Below are positions 24,306-33,700 of a stretch of 41,260 bases of DNA, piece after piece. Under the pieces are notes generated by a model. That model did not search any database. It was not told where the DNA came from and saw nothing but the letters and a program-made list of their open reading frames with translations. This DNA is from JAJDNW01 sp039714495 (GTDB lineage Bacteria > Desulfobacterota > Desulfobacteria > Desulfobacterales > B30-G6): contig JBDLJD010000020.1 in NCBI GenBank assembly GCA_039714495.1, forward strand, positions 1 to 41,260. Direction: 5' to 3'. The position numbers were made by a program, and so were the translations under genes. Numbering within the stretch: position 1 is the first letter of the stretch; every line of letters begins with the position of its first letter.

Positions 24306-24764
24306 TCATCCGGAACCATTGACAAGCGTTCGCAGGACATCCTCTTTGCCCACAACGCCCGTAACTTTACCGTCTTCGACAACGGGCAGGGTGTGAAGGT
24401 TGTTATCCACCATCAGGGCCGCAATGGTTTCAATGCCGGTATCAGGCGAAACGCTTACAGGATCTTTTGTCATGGCATCTTTTACGGTTGTTGCGGCGAT
24501 TTTCTGGGCCTCTTTTTCGAGAGATTTCATGGAACTGAGGCTGATCAGCCCGTCCAGAAACGTAAAGAAGGAAGGCAAAGGCAGTTTTTTCTGCTGGGCG
24601 ATGAGATCGCTCTGGCAGATGATGCCCACAAGCCTGCCGGCATCATCAATTACCGGAAGCCCGTTAAATCCTTTTTCGATCATGATGGTGGTTGCTTTGC
24701 TGACGTCCCAATCCTGTGTTGCCACGACAGGGTCGGAGGTCATAATGTCTTTAGCCCTGATCAT
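24306..24764 (-). CDS. CBS-domain pair protein
   Basis: 152-aa protein made of two CBS motifs: MIRAKDIMTSDPVVAT...GFNGLPVIDDAGRLVGIICQSDL, and VKDAMTKDPVSVSP...HTLPVVEDGKVTGVVGKEDVLR. CBS pairs bind adenine nucleotides (AMP, ATP, SAM, c-di-AMP) and act as sensors. A linker of about 35 residues (PSFFTFLDGLISLSSMKSLE) separates them. The ATG has GGGGG six bases upstream. It is the first gene of a two-gene unit with the PycTM-like protein, which makes it a candidate nucleotide sensor for it, though this is inference. Confidence 0.88.
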   Translation of the reverse strand: MIRAKDIMTSDPVVATQDWDVSKATTIMIEKGFNGLPVIDDAGRLVGIICQSDLIAQQKKLPLPSFFTFLDGLISLSSMKSLEKEAQKIAATTVKDAMTKDPVSVSPDTGIETIAALMVDNNLHTLPVVEDGKVTGVVGKEDVLRTLVNGSG

Positions 24765-24960
24765 AATTTACCCCCAGTGGTCTGTATAACCATTTATAAA
24801 TAAATCAGATATTTCTATGGCCGTATCACAAAGGTTTTGCAATCCCTTTTTTCACGGAATACCGTTTCAGACCTGCTCTCACAGATTATAACCTAAATTG
24901 GGCCTCAATGTAAGCTTGATTCCATGATAGTTACCATGATACGGGATTTTTTCCTTATGC

Positions 24961-25947
24961 ATGGCGAATAGAGAAAAAAGTATGCAGAACGCGAACAACA
25001 AATTCAAGTATAGCATAACCTCCGGCTTTGCAAAGGGATGGAGCGGATTTTTATGGATGCTGAAGATCATCTTGCCCATCTCTTTTTGTACAGCGCTACT
25101 TGCCTGGTCTAACGTGATAAGCAAGTTAGATTTTATGTTGGAGCCTGTTATGGGGGCGATCGGTTTGCCTCCCATGGCAGCCATTCCCCTTATTGCAGGA
25201 GTGCTCACCGGAATCTACGGTGGGATTGCAGCCATGGTCCCCTTAGCGCTGACCGTGGACCAGATGACCCTTATAGCTATTTTCCTGATCATTTCCCACA
25301 ACCTGATTCAGGAAGGAGTGGTTCAAAGCAAATCAGGGCTCCCGTTTTTTAAGGCTACGGTCATTCGCATGGTCGCTTCCATATTGGCGGTGATGGTCGC
25401 CTCCAGGTTTTTAGGCCATGACACAGCGGCAAATGCACTGGCGGATGCCCCGGTCATGATCCAGGCGACGTTTTTCGCGATGGTCAAAACATGGACCGTA
25501 GCGACCCTGATCCTTTCAGGAAAAATGTTGGCCATCGTCATGATATTGATGCTCATTCTTGAATTCGTGAAAAATTACAATCTGATCGATCATGTTGTCA
25601 ACATGCTGGCACCGGTCTTGAAAATATTTGGACTCAGCAAGCAGACCGGCTTTTTGTGGATCACCGCCGTAATGTTCGGATTGACATTCGGCGCAGCTGT
25701 CATCGTAGAGGAAGCCAAAGAAGGAAAATTTACAAAAGACGAGCTTGAGCGCCTGCAGCTTTCCATCGGCATCAATCATTCCATTATCGAAGATCCAGTC
25801 CTGTTTCTATCTCTGGGAATAGGCACTTTCTGGTTATGGGTGCCGAGATTCGTCGCTGCCATCATTGTTGTTCATCTTTTTATAATTACAAAAAGGTTGA
25901 TATCCCTTCCAGGTTTTCCCAAGTTTTTCTTATGGCAAAAAAGATGA
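24961..25947 (+). CDS. Gate-domain ('nucleoside recognition') membrane protein
   Basis: 328-aa inner-membrane protein with about eight hydrophobic segments. It shows the Gate-domain pattern twice over: GFAKGWSGFLWMLKIILPIS and later LVLKIFGLSKQTG-like LAPVLKIFGLSKQTGFLW, with VIVEEAKEGK and NHSIIEDPVLFLSLGIG between the last helices. Relatives include SpmA/SpmB and FeoB Gate domains; the real substrate of stand-alone members is unknown. The start is uncertain: ATG 24961 and ATG 24982 (residue 8) both lack a strong ribosome site. It is divergent from the CBS gene. Confidence 0.7.
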   Translation: MANREKSMQNANNKFKYSITSGFAKGWSGFLWMLKIILPISFCTALLAWSNVISKLDFMLEPVMGAIGLPPMAAIPLIAGVLTGIYGGIAAMVPLALTVDQMTLIAIFLIISHNLIQEGVVQSKSGLPFFKATVIRMVASILAVMVASRFLGHDTAANALADAPVMIQATFFAMVKTWTVATLILSGKMLAIVMILMLILEFVKNYNLIDHVVNMLAPVLKIFGLSKQTGFLWITAVMFGLTFGAAVIVEEAKEGKFTKDELERLQLSIGINHSIIEDPVLFLSLGIGTFWLWVPRFVAAIIVVHLFIITKRLISLPGFPKFFLWQKR

Positions 25948-26079
25948 TCGGGATTTTCAAGGGAGATCGATAAACTGTTGCTTTCCACGTATCCTTGTGA
26001 CTCAATAAGCGTGTGCCCCCTTACCCTCAGGTAACTTGAGAGGTTATATGCCGGGGCTTATTGCGGGGAAATAATGGTA

Positions 26080-26107
26080 CGGGTGGCACCGTTTCCAGTG
26101 CCACCCG
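26080..26107. terminator. hairpin between convergent genes
   Basis: A 10-bp perfect stem, CGGGTGGCAC (26080-26089) and GTGCCACCCG (26098-26107), with an 8-base loop. It lies between the Gate-domain gene and the convergent HD-domain gene. There is no T tract on either side, so termination would be weak or rho-dependent. Confidence 0.45.
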
Positions 26108-26176
26108 CTATGACGCTAAGCTATTTGTTTTAATACCTGCGTGAAAACAACCCACCATTGTTTATATTGTTGTCGG

Positions 26177-26737
26177 CTATCCATCCGGGTAACTATCAAT
26201 CTTCATCCTCAGCCTCTCTTCCAGATACACACTGGCTGGTGCCAGTTCCCGGTGTATCAGCTCAGCACCCTCTTTGTACCGTTCAATCTTCTCGTCATTC
26301 CAGTGACTGGGTGGGGGCTGAAGGTTCGTAATACGATCTGCCAACTTCACCATCCAGATTTCTCTTGGCTGTTTCTTGATACGATGCAGACTGTCTTTAA
26401 GTTGTAGCCAATGACGTTTATGTTCATCCTCAGAAATCCCCACAGCTCCGTCTTTTGATAGCGCCAGCACACCGTCAGCAACATAGCCGCCAAATTTATT
26501 CACAATTTCATCATAGATGATATAAGTATCCTCAAGGCAGTCGTGCAACAAAGCGCACTGCACTGCAATGTTTGGCCTATCAACCTCTTCCGCTGTCAAA
26601 GCAGCAAGGATTTCCATTGCAACAAGACTCGCATGAACCACATATGGCAGATCGGTTCCCGGCATGAGCTGACCTTTATGAGCCTCAGCTGAAAACTTGA
26701 GGGCTTTGAAGTACTTTTCACGAGACCAGTTGCCCAT
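26177..26737 (-). CDS. HD-domain phosphohydrolase, RelA/SpoT-like
   Basis: 186-aa metal-dependent phosphohydrolase of the HD superfamily. Metal-ligand motifs are visible: H in YVVHASLVAME, the HD pair in CALLHDCLEDT, and the final D in MVKLADRITNLQ; the spacing matches the hydrolase half of RelA/SpoT. It is a stand-alone domain, so a small alarmone hydrolase (Mesh1-like) or another nucleotidase is possible. I start at ATG 26737 with AAGGG five bases upstream; a GTG two codons earlier lies on that site. Not clearly in an operon. Confidence 0.82.
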   Translation of the reverse strand: MGNWSREKYFKALKFSAEAHKGQLMPGTDLPYVVHASLVAMEILAALTAEEVDRPNIAVQCALLHDCLEDTYIIYDEIVNKFGGYVADGVLALSKDGAVGISEDEHKRHWLQLKDSLHRIKKQPREIWMVKLADRITNLQPPPSHWNDEKIERYKEGAELIHRELAPASVYLEERLRMKIDSYPDG

Positions 26738-27006
26738 TATCACCCTTCCTTATATCACGCAGCCACATGAACCTTAAGGCGTCAAGTCTGCTCTCAAATC
26801 TACCTTCCAAAGAGCAGGGTGTGCAAATAGTGTGCATTCTGACCGTTGTTACCTCCCGGTCTCTCACCTGTATATGTCTATACCACACCATCAATTAAAT
26901 GCCCAGATCTGAATCCGAAATCAGTATTATGCCAGCATTGCATCCACTGTAATATCAACTGGTAGCAAAGAAAAAACAAACTAAAAAATAAAAAAATAAA
27001 ATTATG
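26738..27006. other. intergenic region without recognisable features
   Basis: About 270 bp between the divergent HD-domain gene and the first riboswitch promoter. I see GTGCAAATAGTGTGCATT (near 26820-26838), which contains an imperfect dyad TGCAaatagtgTGCA, but nothing else. No coding frame is supported. Confidence 0.4.
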
Positions 27007-27036
27007 TTGACAAGTAGTTTTGATGATTAGTATACT
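27007..27036 (+). promoter_or_regulatory. promoter of the first riboswitch transcript
   Basis: TTGACA (27007-27012), an 18-bp spacer and TATACT (27031-27036), with transcription expected to start near 27043. The same arrangement, spacing and flanking bases recur at 27500-27529. Confidence 0.75.
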
Positions 27037-27051
27037 AATAACCAAAATATA

Positions 27052-27134
27052 GAACGAATGGGCAAACTCGTTGAAAGGCGGGGACGCAAAGCTACGGGTC
27101 TAAAGCTTATTAAGCTAAGACAGCCGGGCTGCCG
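27052..27134 (+). ncRNA. cyclic di-GMP-I riboswitch (GEMM), copy 1
   Basis: The GEMM-I core is nearly complete: GGGCAAAC, then TTGAAAGGCGGGGACGCAAA and GC, then ACGGGTCTAA, an AAGCTT/AAGCT stem, and GCCGGGCTGCCG closing the aptamer. The G just before CAAAC (27062), which by my alignment matches G20 of the Vibrio Vc2 aptamer, predicts c-di-GMP rather than cGAMP. One base of the conserved GCAAAGCC is U here (GCU). A terminator follows 12 bp later. Confidence 0.93.
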
Positions 27135-27146
27135 AAACTAGCTGTC

Positions 27147-27186
27147 AAAGCCTTTGGGAGAGTCTGCCCGGAGGCTTTCTGTTTTT
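27147..27186 (+). terminator. expression-platform terminator of riboswitch 1
   Basis: AAAGCCTTTGGG (27147-27158) pairs with CCCGGAGGCTTT (27167-27178) through two G-U pairs, with an 8-base loop, followed by CTGTTTTT. The hairpin is nearly identical to that after riboswitch 2. AAAGGC inside the aptamer could pair with GCCTTT of the left arm as a possible antiterminator. Confidence 0.8.
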
Positions 27187-27243
27187 AGGCTCCAAATGGT
27201 GTCATCAAAAATGAGATATCTTCTTTAATTAAAAGGTGAAAAA

Positions 27244-27273
27244 ATGGGAAAATATTTTGGGGGATCAAAATGA
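27244..27273 (+). CDS. nine-codon leader peptide
   Basis: A tiny frame MGKYFGGSK with a good ribosome site (AAGGTG, 27233-27238). Its TGA overlaps the ATG of the 59-codon gene (ATGA, 27270-27273), so ribosomes finishing it could restart there. It could make the small membrane protein depend on leader translation. It may also be a chance frame. Confidence 0.4.
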   Translation: MGKYFGGSK

Positions 27274-27449
27274 CGCGAAAACTTGCCGGAATTATGATTA
27301 TTGGATTTGCAATATTTCAAGGGATATGGATTGGTTTCAAGCTAATAATTGAAAACGCACCCGAGTTTCCGAATCTCATTTTACCACTTGGTCTTATGGC
27401 CATAGCTGTCGGGCTAATAAAATGGTCTGACGAACCGTATTCAAATTAA
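27270..27449 (+). CDS. 59-aa two-helix small membrane protein under riboswitch control
   Basis: Complete small gene. The protein starts MTRKLAGIMIIGFAIFQG, has two hydrophobic segments (about residues 5-24 and 36-50) joined by a short loop ENAPEFPN, and ends KWSDEPYSN, so it is a hairpin in the inner membrane. GGGGG six bases before the ATG is its own ribosome site. It is the only reading frame on the transcript that starts at the first c-di-GMP riboswitch. I do not recognise a family. By context it should be part of the c-di-GMP surface programme, for instance a regulator or accessory factor of the giant adhesin downstream. Confidence 0.7.
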   Translation: MTRKLAGIMIIGFAIFQGIWIGFKLIIENAPEFPNLILPLGLMAIAVGLIKWSDEPYSN

Positions 27450-27499
27450 TTACTGGTAGTGATAAATAGAAACACTAAAAAGGAAAAAAGGAAAAATAG

Positions 27500-27529
27500 T
27501 TGACAAGCAATTTAAAAGACTAGTATACT
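27500..27529 (+). promoter_or_regulatory. promoter of the second riboswitch transcript
   Basis: TTGACA (27500-27505), an 18-bp spacer and TATACT (27524-27529), almost a copy of the promoter at 27007. It gives the adhesin transcript its own start, independent of read-through from the small gene. Confidence 0.75.
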
Positions 27530-27544
27530 AATTACAAAAATATT

Positions 27545-27627
27545 GATCGAATGGGCAAACTCGTTGAAAGGCGGGGACGCAAAGCCACGGGTCTAAAGCT
27601 TATTAAGCTAAGATCGCCGGGCTGCCG
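27545..27627 (+). ncRNA. cyclic di-GMP-I riboswitch (GEMM), copy 2
   Basis: Same aptamer as copy 1, with the canonical GACGCAAAGCCACGGGTCT in place of the GCU variant, and GATCGCCGGGCTGCCG at the 3' end. The base before CAAAC is G, so c-di-GMP is the predicted ligand. Its terminator is at 27640-27681 and the 2801-aa protein gene follows about 45 bp later. It should set expression of the giant protein and the outer-membrane partner. Confidence 0.95.
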
Positions 27628-27639
27628 AAACTTGCTGTC

Positions 27640-27681
27640 AAAGCCTTTGGGAGAGTCCGCCCCCGGAGGCTTTTTGTTTTT
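27640..27681 (+). terminator. expression-platform terminator of riboswitch 2
   Basis: AAAGCCTTTGGG (27640-27651) pairs with CCCGGAGGCTTT (27662-27673), with a 10-base loop and then the T tract TTTTTGTTTTT (27671-27681). A strong intrinsic terminator between aptamer and adhesin gene. Whether ligand turns it on or off cannot be read with certainty. Confidence 0.85.
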
Positions 27682-27726
27682 CTGGACAGTATCATTGCTT
27701 ATAAAGTTTAGGGAATTAATGATTTG

Positions 27727-30700
27727 ATGGGAAAAAGTTCACTCATAAGTTGGCATAGAATAAATAAATCCAACTGTCCATTGCTATCGTCATATCAATT
27801 CTTGTTAGCAACGCTGATCCTCATTGCTTTGATGATAGGAGTGCCATCGGTTGTTAACGCTGACCAGGCCAATTGTTCTGATGCCCCATACAACGGAGTG
27901 ATCGATGGCAACATCTATCCCTATCCTGATAATATCAAAATAGATACCAACTGTAGTATCATAAATTATCCAAACGGGATGAGCACCAATTTCAGCTTTG
28001 ATAATAACGATCCTACGCCTTATCTGGTCATTTTCGATAATGTTCTCCACACCGGGCAGATGGCCTGCAACACCGTTGCCGGCCATACGATCTGGTTTGT
28101 CAACGGCTCCTCCAGCGCGATCCAGGAAGGGTGCCAGAACCTTTTAATCCCTGTAGAGAAAATTGTAAAGCAGAGCCCTGCACCGTCTGCTACCATCGGG
28201 ATACCCTTTACGTACACACTCACAATACCGGTCCTGTTTGACGCCGGTACCGGGGCCGTAATCAACTCCAGCGGATCGCTGAACGACTTGCACAGTATCA
28301 TTCTGACCGATGACCTCAATGCTACAGGTGCAGCGCTGACCTATGTTGGCCATAACGCGTACTGGGAGGAGAGCGGCACGCCTGTGGCGCCTGTATTCAC
28401 AAATGCGGGCGGTGCACTCACCTTTGACTTCAATAATCTTCCTATTATCCCTGCGGAGCAACAGATTGTCCTCGAAATCACGGTGGTCCTTGATGACTTG
28501 CCGGCAAATGCACCCGGGACGGTCTTTACCAACACCGCAAAGTGGTCGTTCGGGAGACTTATCGACGGTGTGTTCTATGAGCCTCTTCCTGGCGAATGGG
28601 GAATTTCTGAGTCCATGATCATCGCCGTACCCGACCTTGTGGTGACCAAAACAAGCAGCGAAACAGCTCTGAATCTCGGTGATACGATCACTTATTACAT
28701 TGACCTGCAGAACATGGGCGCCAGCGATGCCTGGAACACCACTATCCTGGACGAGATACCTGCGGAGATGTGCGATTACGACCCCTCGACAGCACCAGGA
28801 TTCAGTGTGCAAATATTTGCCGCTGACGGTATCACCCCGGTTTCAGGACTTTTAACTCAAGGCGCCGACTATTCGGTGTTGTATACGGATACTCCTCCGT
28901 GCCAGCTCAGCCTGACCATGGTATCTGCGGCAGCCGTAATCGGTCCCTCCCAACACATGGTTGTCACTTACCAATCTCAGCTCAATGCCGACGTTACGCA
29001 GGACGGGCTGGCTCTTACCAATTTTGCGGGCGCGACCCAATGGTTCAGTGGCAACAGCAGTTTTCCCGGCCGTCGCCAGTACGACCGGACCCTAACAGAC
29101 GGCACACCTGGCCTGGAGGATTTCCAGGATAGTGAGACGGTAACCACGGCACTGGCAGGCTATTACTTTCAGAAAACCGTTTCAAATATTAACAGCGGCA
29201 TGGACCCTGCAGCTACCGCTGCACCGGGTGACAGGCTGCGTTATCGGGTACGCCTGTTCAATGTCGACCAGACAATCAACGGGATCAGTATCAGTGATCA
29301 GTTGGACCCGGCAAGTTTCGATCTAGCCACTTTTGACATGGTGATCCCGCCGCCAGTCGGGGCCATCTACAATTACAATACCGGCACAGGTCTGTTGGAG
29401 ATAAACGGTGATGGGAACCCTCTGAACGTGGCGGTCGATGACGAGCTCGTCTTTGAATTCGAGATCACCCTGCGAACAACCCTCAACAGCAACACCGTGG
29501 TCGAAAATCAGGCAGCGCTCGAGGCCACCGGTATCACAGCCTTAAGCGATGACCCGTACATAAACGGCATCGCCGCACCCGGTGACCCTGCCGATCCCAC
29601 CACGGTTATAATTCAGGCGCCAGGCCCGCTGTTGAAGGAGAACATCCAGGGGAGCGCCACAATCGGCGAACAATTCAACTATCAAATCAGAGTGCCGGCA
29701 ACCCCCATTGCCGTGCCCCTTTACGATGTCAGGATTTTAGACGATCTGAGTCTGCCAAATGCCGACATGAACTTCGTGAGTGCAACGGTTGTGTCTGGCG
29801 GCGTATGGGGTCTCAGCAATACTGGCAATGCCACCAACCTGGTTATTGAGGACGCGGCAACCGGCATCGATATTCCTCCCAACGGCCAGGCGGTCATCAA
29901 CATCACAGTAGAGCTACAAAACACAATGCCCAACCAGAGCGGTTTACTCTTTGCAAACAATGCATCGTATACCTACAACCGCATGAACGGCAACAACGGG
30001 ACGCAAATGGCCGGCGGCACCGGCGGCACTCCGGACATGACCATAGTCGAACCGGATCTTTCCGCCGTCAAGTCGGTAAGTTTCGTCTCGCCGGCCAGTA
30101 AAATGCCCGGAGATCCGGCCACGGTGGGTGATGTCCTCGAATACCAGATCACCATTACCAACAATGGCAGCTCCACTGCCTATGACACCAACATCGTCGA
30201 TACGCTGCCCACGAACCTGTCGCTGGTTCCCGGTTCAGCCATTGCACAGATCAATGGCGTCGACGTTACCGGTTTTGTATCGATACCAACTGCCTTCCCG
30301 GGTGGCAGCCTTGCCTGGGGCCGCGAAAACGGCGACTTCACGCTCGACATCCCGGTCGGCCAGATCCTGGTGATGACCTATCAGGTGACTTTGGAAGCGG
30401 TGGCCGGCACAGACATCGAAAACAGCGTTTATGTGGATTGGACCTCGCTTGACGGCGGATCCCTAACGGAGCGCACCGGTGGCGGTTGTCCGGCAAGTGA
30501 TCCCCTAAATGACTATTGCTTTGGCCCGGCTTCTATCTCCATTGCAACCATCGACAACACGTCCATGGCCAAAGTGGTTTTCGAAGATACCTATTCTGAA
30601 ATACCGCCCAGTACCGCCGATCCGGTTATCCGTGTCGGTGACACCGCGAGCTACGATTTGACACTGAGTCTTCAGGAATACACCACCGGCAATGTGGTTG

Positions 30701-33700
30701 TGGAAGATGACCTTCCGCAAGGAATGGCATTGCAAAGCTTCACCATTATCGGCGGCGCCAATTTCAATTACACTTTGGCAGCGCAACCTGCTGCCGGCGC
30801 AACTGGAACCCTGCGATGGGAATTCGGTGATATCACCAATACGCCGAGCAATGACGGAACACCGGTCGATGCGCTGGTGATTCGGTATGTGGCCGGCGTA
30901 GTCATCGACGCACCGCCTGTGGGTGTGGATTATGCAACCAGCATACAACGCAGTAACCTGGCACGGCTCTCCTACACTGGCGGCGATCCGGTTGTCCATT
31001 CCGGCCGATTGACAGCGACGGAAACGGTTGAGGTGCGTCAACCACAGATGGGCGCCATAAGTAAGATCGATCAGGGGACAGGTCGCATCGGCACCGGCGT
31101 TGCGTGGGATCCTTACCAGGTCAACATTGCGACCGATGTAATGAATTTCCGGCTCTCGTCGTGCAATGATGGCCTTGCACCCGCCTACGGCGTGGTGATC
31201 ACGGATCAGCTGGCGCCGCAGTTTGACGAGAGCCACCTTGCCGTCAACCAGCCGGTGGTAACCATCGGCACAACTATCTTGAATTCAGGCGCCGATTACA
31301 CCATCACCCTGCCTGCCCGCGGCGGCGAGATGCGGATATCGCTGCTGGACAGTGCCCCCATAAATCCGGGTGAATGCCTTTTCGTGGATTACGACATCGG
31401 TTTCCACACGGATCTTGCGATTTCGACGAGCTGGAGCAACCAGGCCAGGTTGGTCGAATACAGGTCGCTGCCGCTTTCCAGGCCGGGGCGTATCTACTCC
31501 CCGGGGGACCTTGCGGGAGTGTGGATGGCAAACCTGGTAAGCGACGAGCAGTTGTTGAAAACCCTTGTATCGCCGGAAGAAGCAACTGTCGGCGATGAGG
31601 TGGTTTACGAGATCAGAGTTCCCGCAGTGCCCATAAACACTGCCATGGACAATGTAGTGGTTGTTGACAGCCTGCATCCGGCGTTGGAATATCTCAGCGC
31701 CAGCGCAGTGGATGCAGGCGGCACTGCGGTAACGCTGACCGACAGCAGCGTAGCACCGGGGGATGTGCGCCTGGAGATCTCCAATATCCCGGCCGGTGAA
31801 CAGGTCATCATCACACTGAGAACGCGGGTTGTCAACAATGACCAGGCCAATGCAGGTGCCAGCATCGTCAATACGGCCTCCTACACGTATGCGAACATGC
31901 CGGCAGGTTTGGATACTGCCTCTACCAGCGCTCCGGTGACCATCGTCGAACCTTCTTTGGCCATTGCCAAAACGGTGACAAACGCGAGCAACCCCGGTGT
32001 GCCGCCAAGTGCCGGTGATATTCTGCGCTACAGCCTGAGCCTCATCGCGGATGGCGGTGCAACAGGCGACAACTTTTCGGACGCCTTTGATATTCTTATT
32101 GAAGATACGTTGAGTTTGGGATTGGCCTATCAGGGCGGGACCACACTGGTGGACGGCATGGGCAACACCATTGCCGACCCGATTGTTTCAGGAGATGGGG
32201 TTAATACAGCCCAGGCATTGATCTGGAGTTCGGCAGATGCCAATGCAGACATCGACGTAGCCGAAGGCACGGTGGTCACCGTGACCTATGACGTACGGGT
32301 GCTTGCCGGCGTACAAGCTGGGCAGGAACTGACCAATAGCGCCATCACCCAATGGACCGGTCTGGACGGCGACAGCGCTCTCGAGCGCACTGGAACGGGC
32401 ACGCCGGCGGTGAACGACTACTTTGCCGGTCCTGCGACCCAGACGGCGACTACTCGGCTCGAAGTCTCGTTCATAAAAACCGTTGTCAACGCGACCACAG
32501 GAGAGGATCCGGGGGCAAACGCCCAACCCGGCGATACGCTGCGCTACACCCTCGTTCTCACCAATCAGAGTATTGTGGCTTTGACCAACACAGCGGTGGT
32601 TGACGATCTGGCTGCGCAGTTTGCTCCCGGCAGCCTGCAAATCATCAGCGTCTCCGACAATAACGCTGATACCACCAACACTGACGACATGGGCGGTGCC
32701 AACGGCACGGGTATCGTCGACATTCGCAATCTGGCCCTGGATGCCCAAGGGGGCGCCGACGACACAGTGACCATTGTGTTCGAGGCAAGACTGGCAGCCG
32801 TGATCCAAAGCGGTCTGACAGTGCTGAACCATGCCCAGCTGACGGCGGACAACCTGGCTTCCGCAATAAGCAACCAGACCGCCACCCTGATCAGTTCCTC
32901 GCCGGCCTTCGAGATCTGGAAAACGTCCCAGGACATGACCGGCGACCCCGATGATCTGGTGGCCGGCGATACCCTGCGTTATACCATCACCGTCAAGAAT
33001 GTCGGCAGCGAGAACACCATCAACACGATCCTGCGGGACCAGATCCCGATCCACACCACCTATGCCCCCGGAACAACGCACCTGAACGGGGTGCCTGTGG
33101 CCGATCCGTCGCCCGGCGTCTCTCCCCTGCAAAGCGGCCTGCTGATAAACGCCCCCGAGAACGCTACCACGGGTTACATGCGGGCCGATTCCACTGCCAC
33201 AAGCACCAATGTAGCCTTCATCACCTTTGAGGTGGTGATTGACAGTGATGTGGTTGACGGCACGATCATTGCCAACCAGGGCTTCGTCAATGCCGACGGC
33301 CAGGGCAGTGGCCTGATGCCGCAAGAGCCGTCCGATGACCCGGCAACTGCAATTGAGGACGACCCGACCCGGAACGTGGTAGGGAATTTTCCGCTGGTGG
33401 ATGCCCACAAGACAGTGCAGCTTTCAGAGGATCACAACGGTGATGGATTCGTGGACCCAGGTGATGAACTGCGCTACACCATTGTCATCTCCAATATGGG
33501 GGCCGCCCCTGCCACCGGAGTGGTGATTACCGACGCGGTACCTGCAGACACAACCTATATCCCCGATTCCGTCTATCTGAACAACCTCCCGGTAGGGAGG
33601 CCTGACGGCGGAAATTCTCCTCTGCTCGCCGGCATCGACGTGAGTTCTTCCGACCTGACGCCGCCGCTGCCCGGTTCGGGCAACGGTACGCTGTCCATTG

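Noticed and set aside
27052..27627. cGAMP-selective (GEMM-Ib) reading of the riboswitches
   Set aside because: By my alignment the base before CAAAC that sets selectivity is G in both copies, which fits c-di-GMP; the cGAMP class has A there.
32188..33408. A 406-codon minus-strand open frame
   Set aside because: Opposite the DUF11 repeats; its pseudo-repetitive protein simply reflects the repeats on the other strand.
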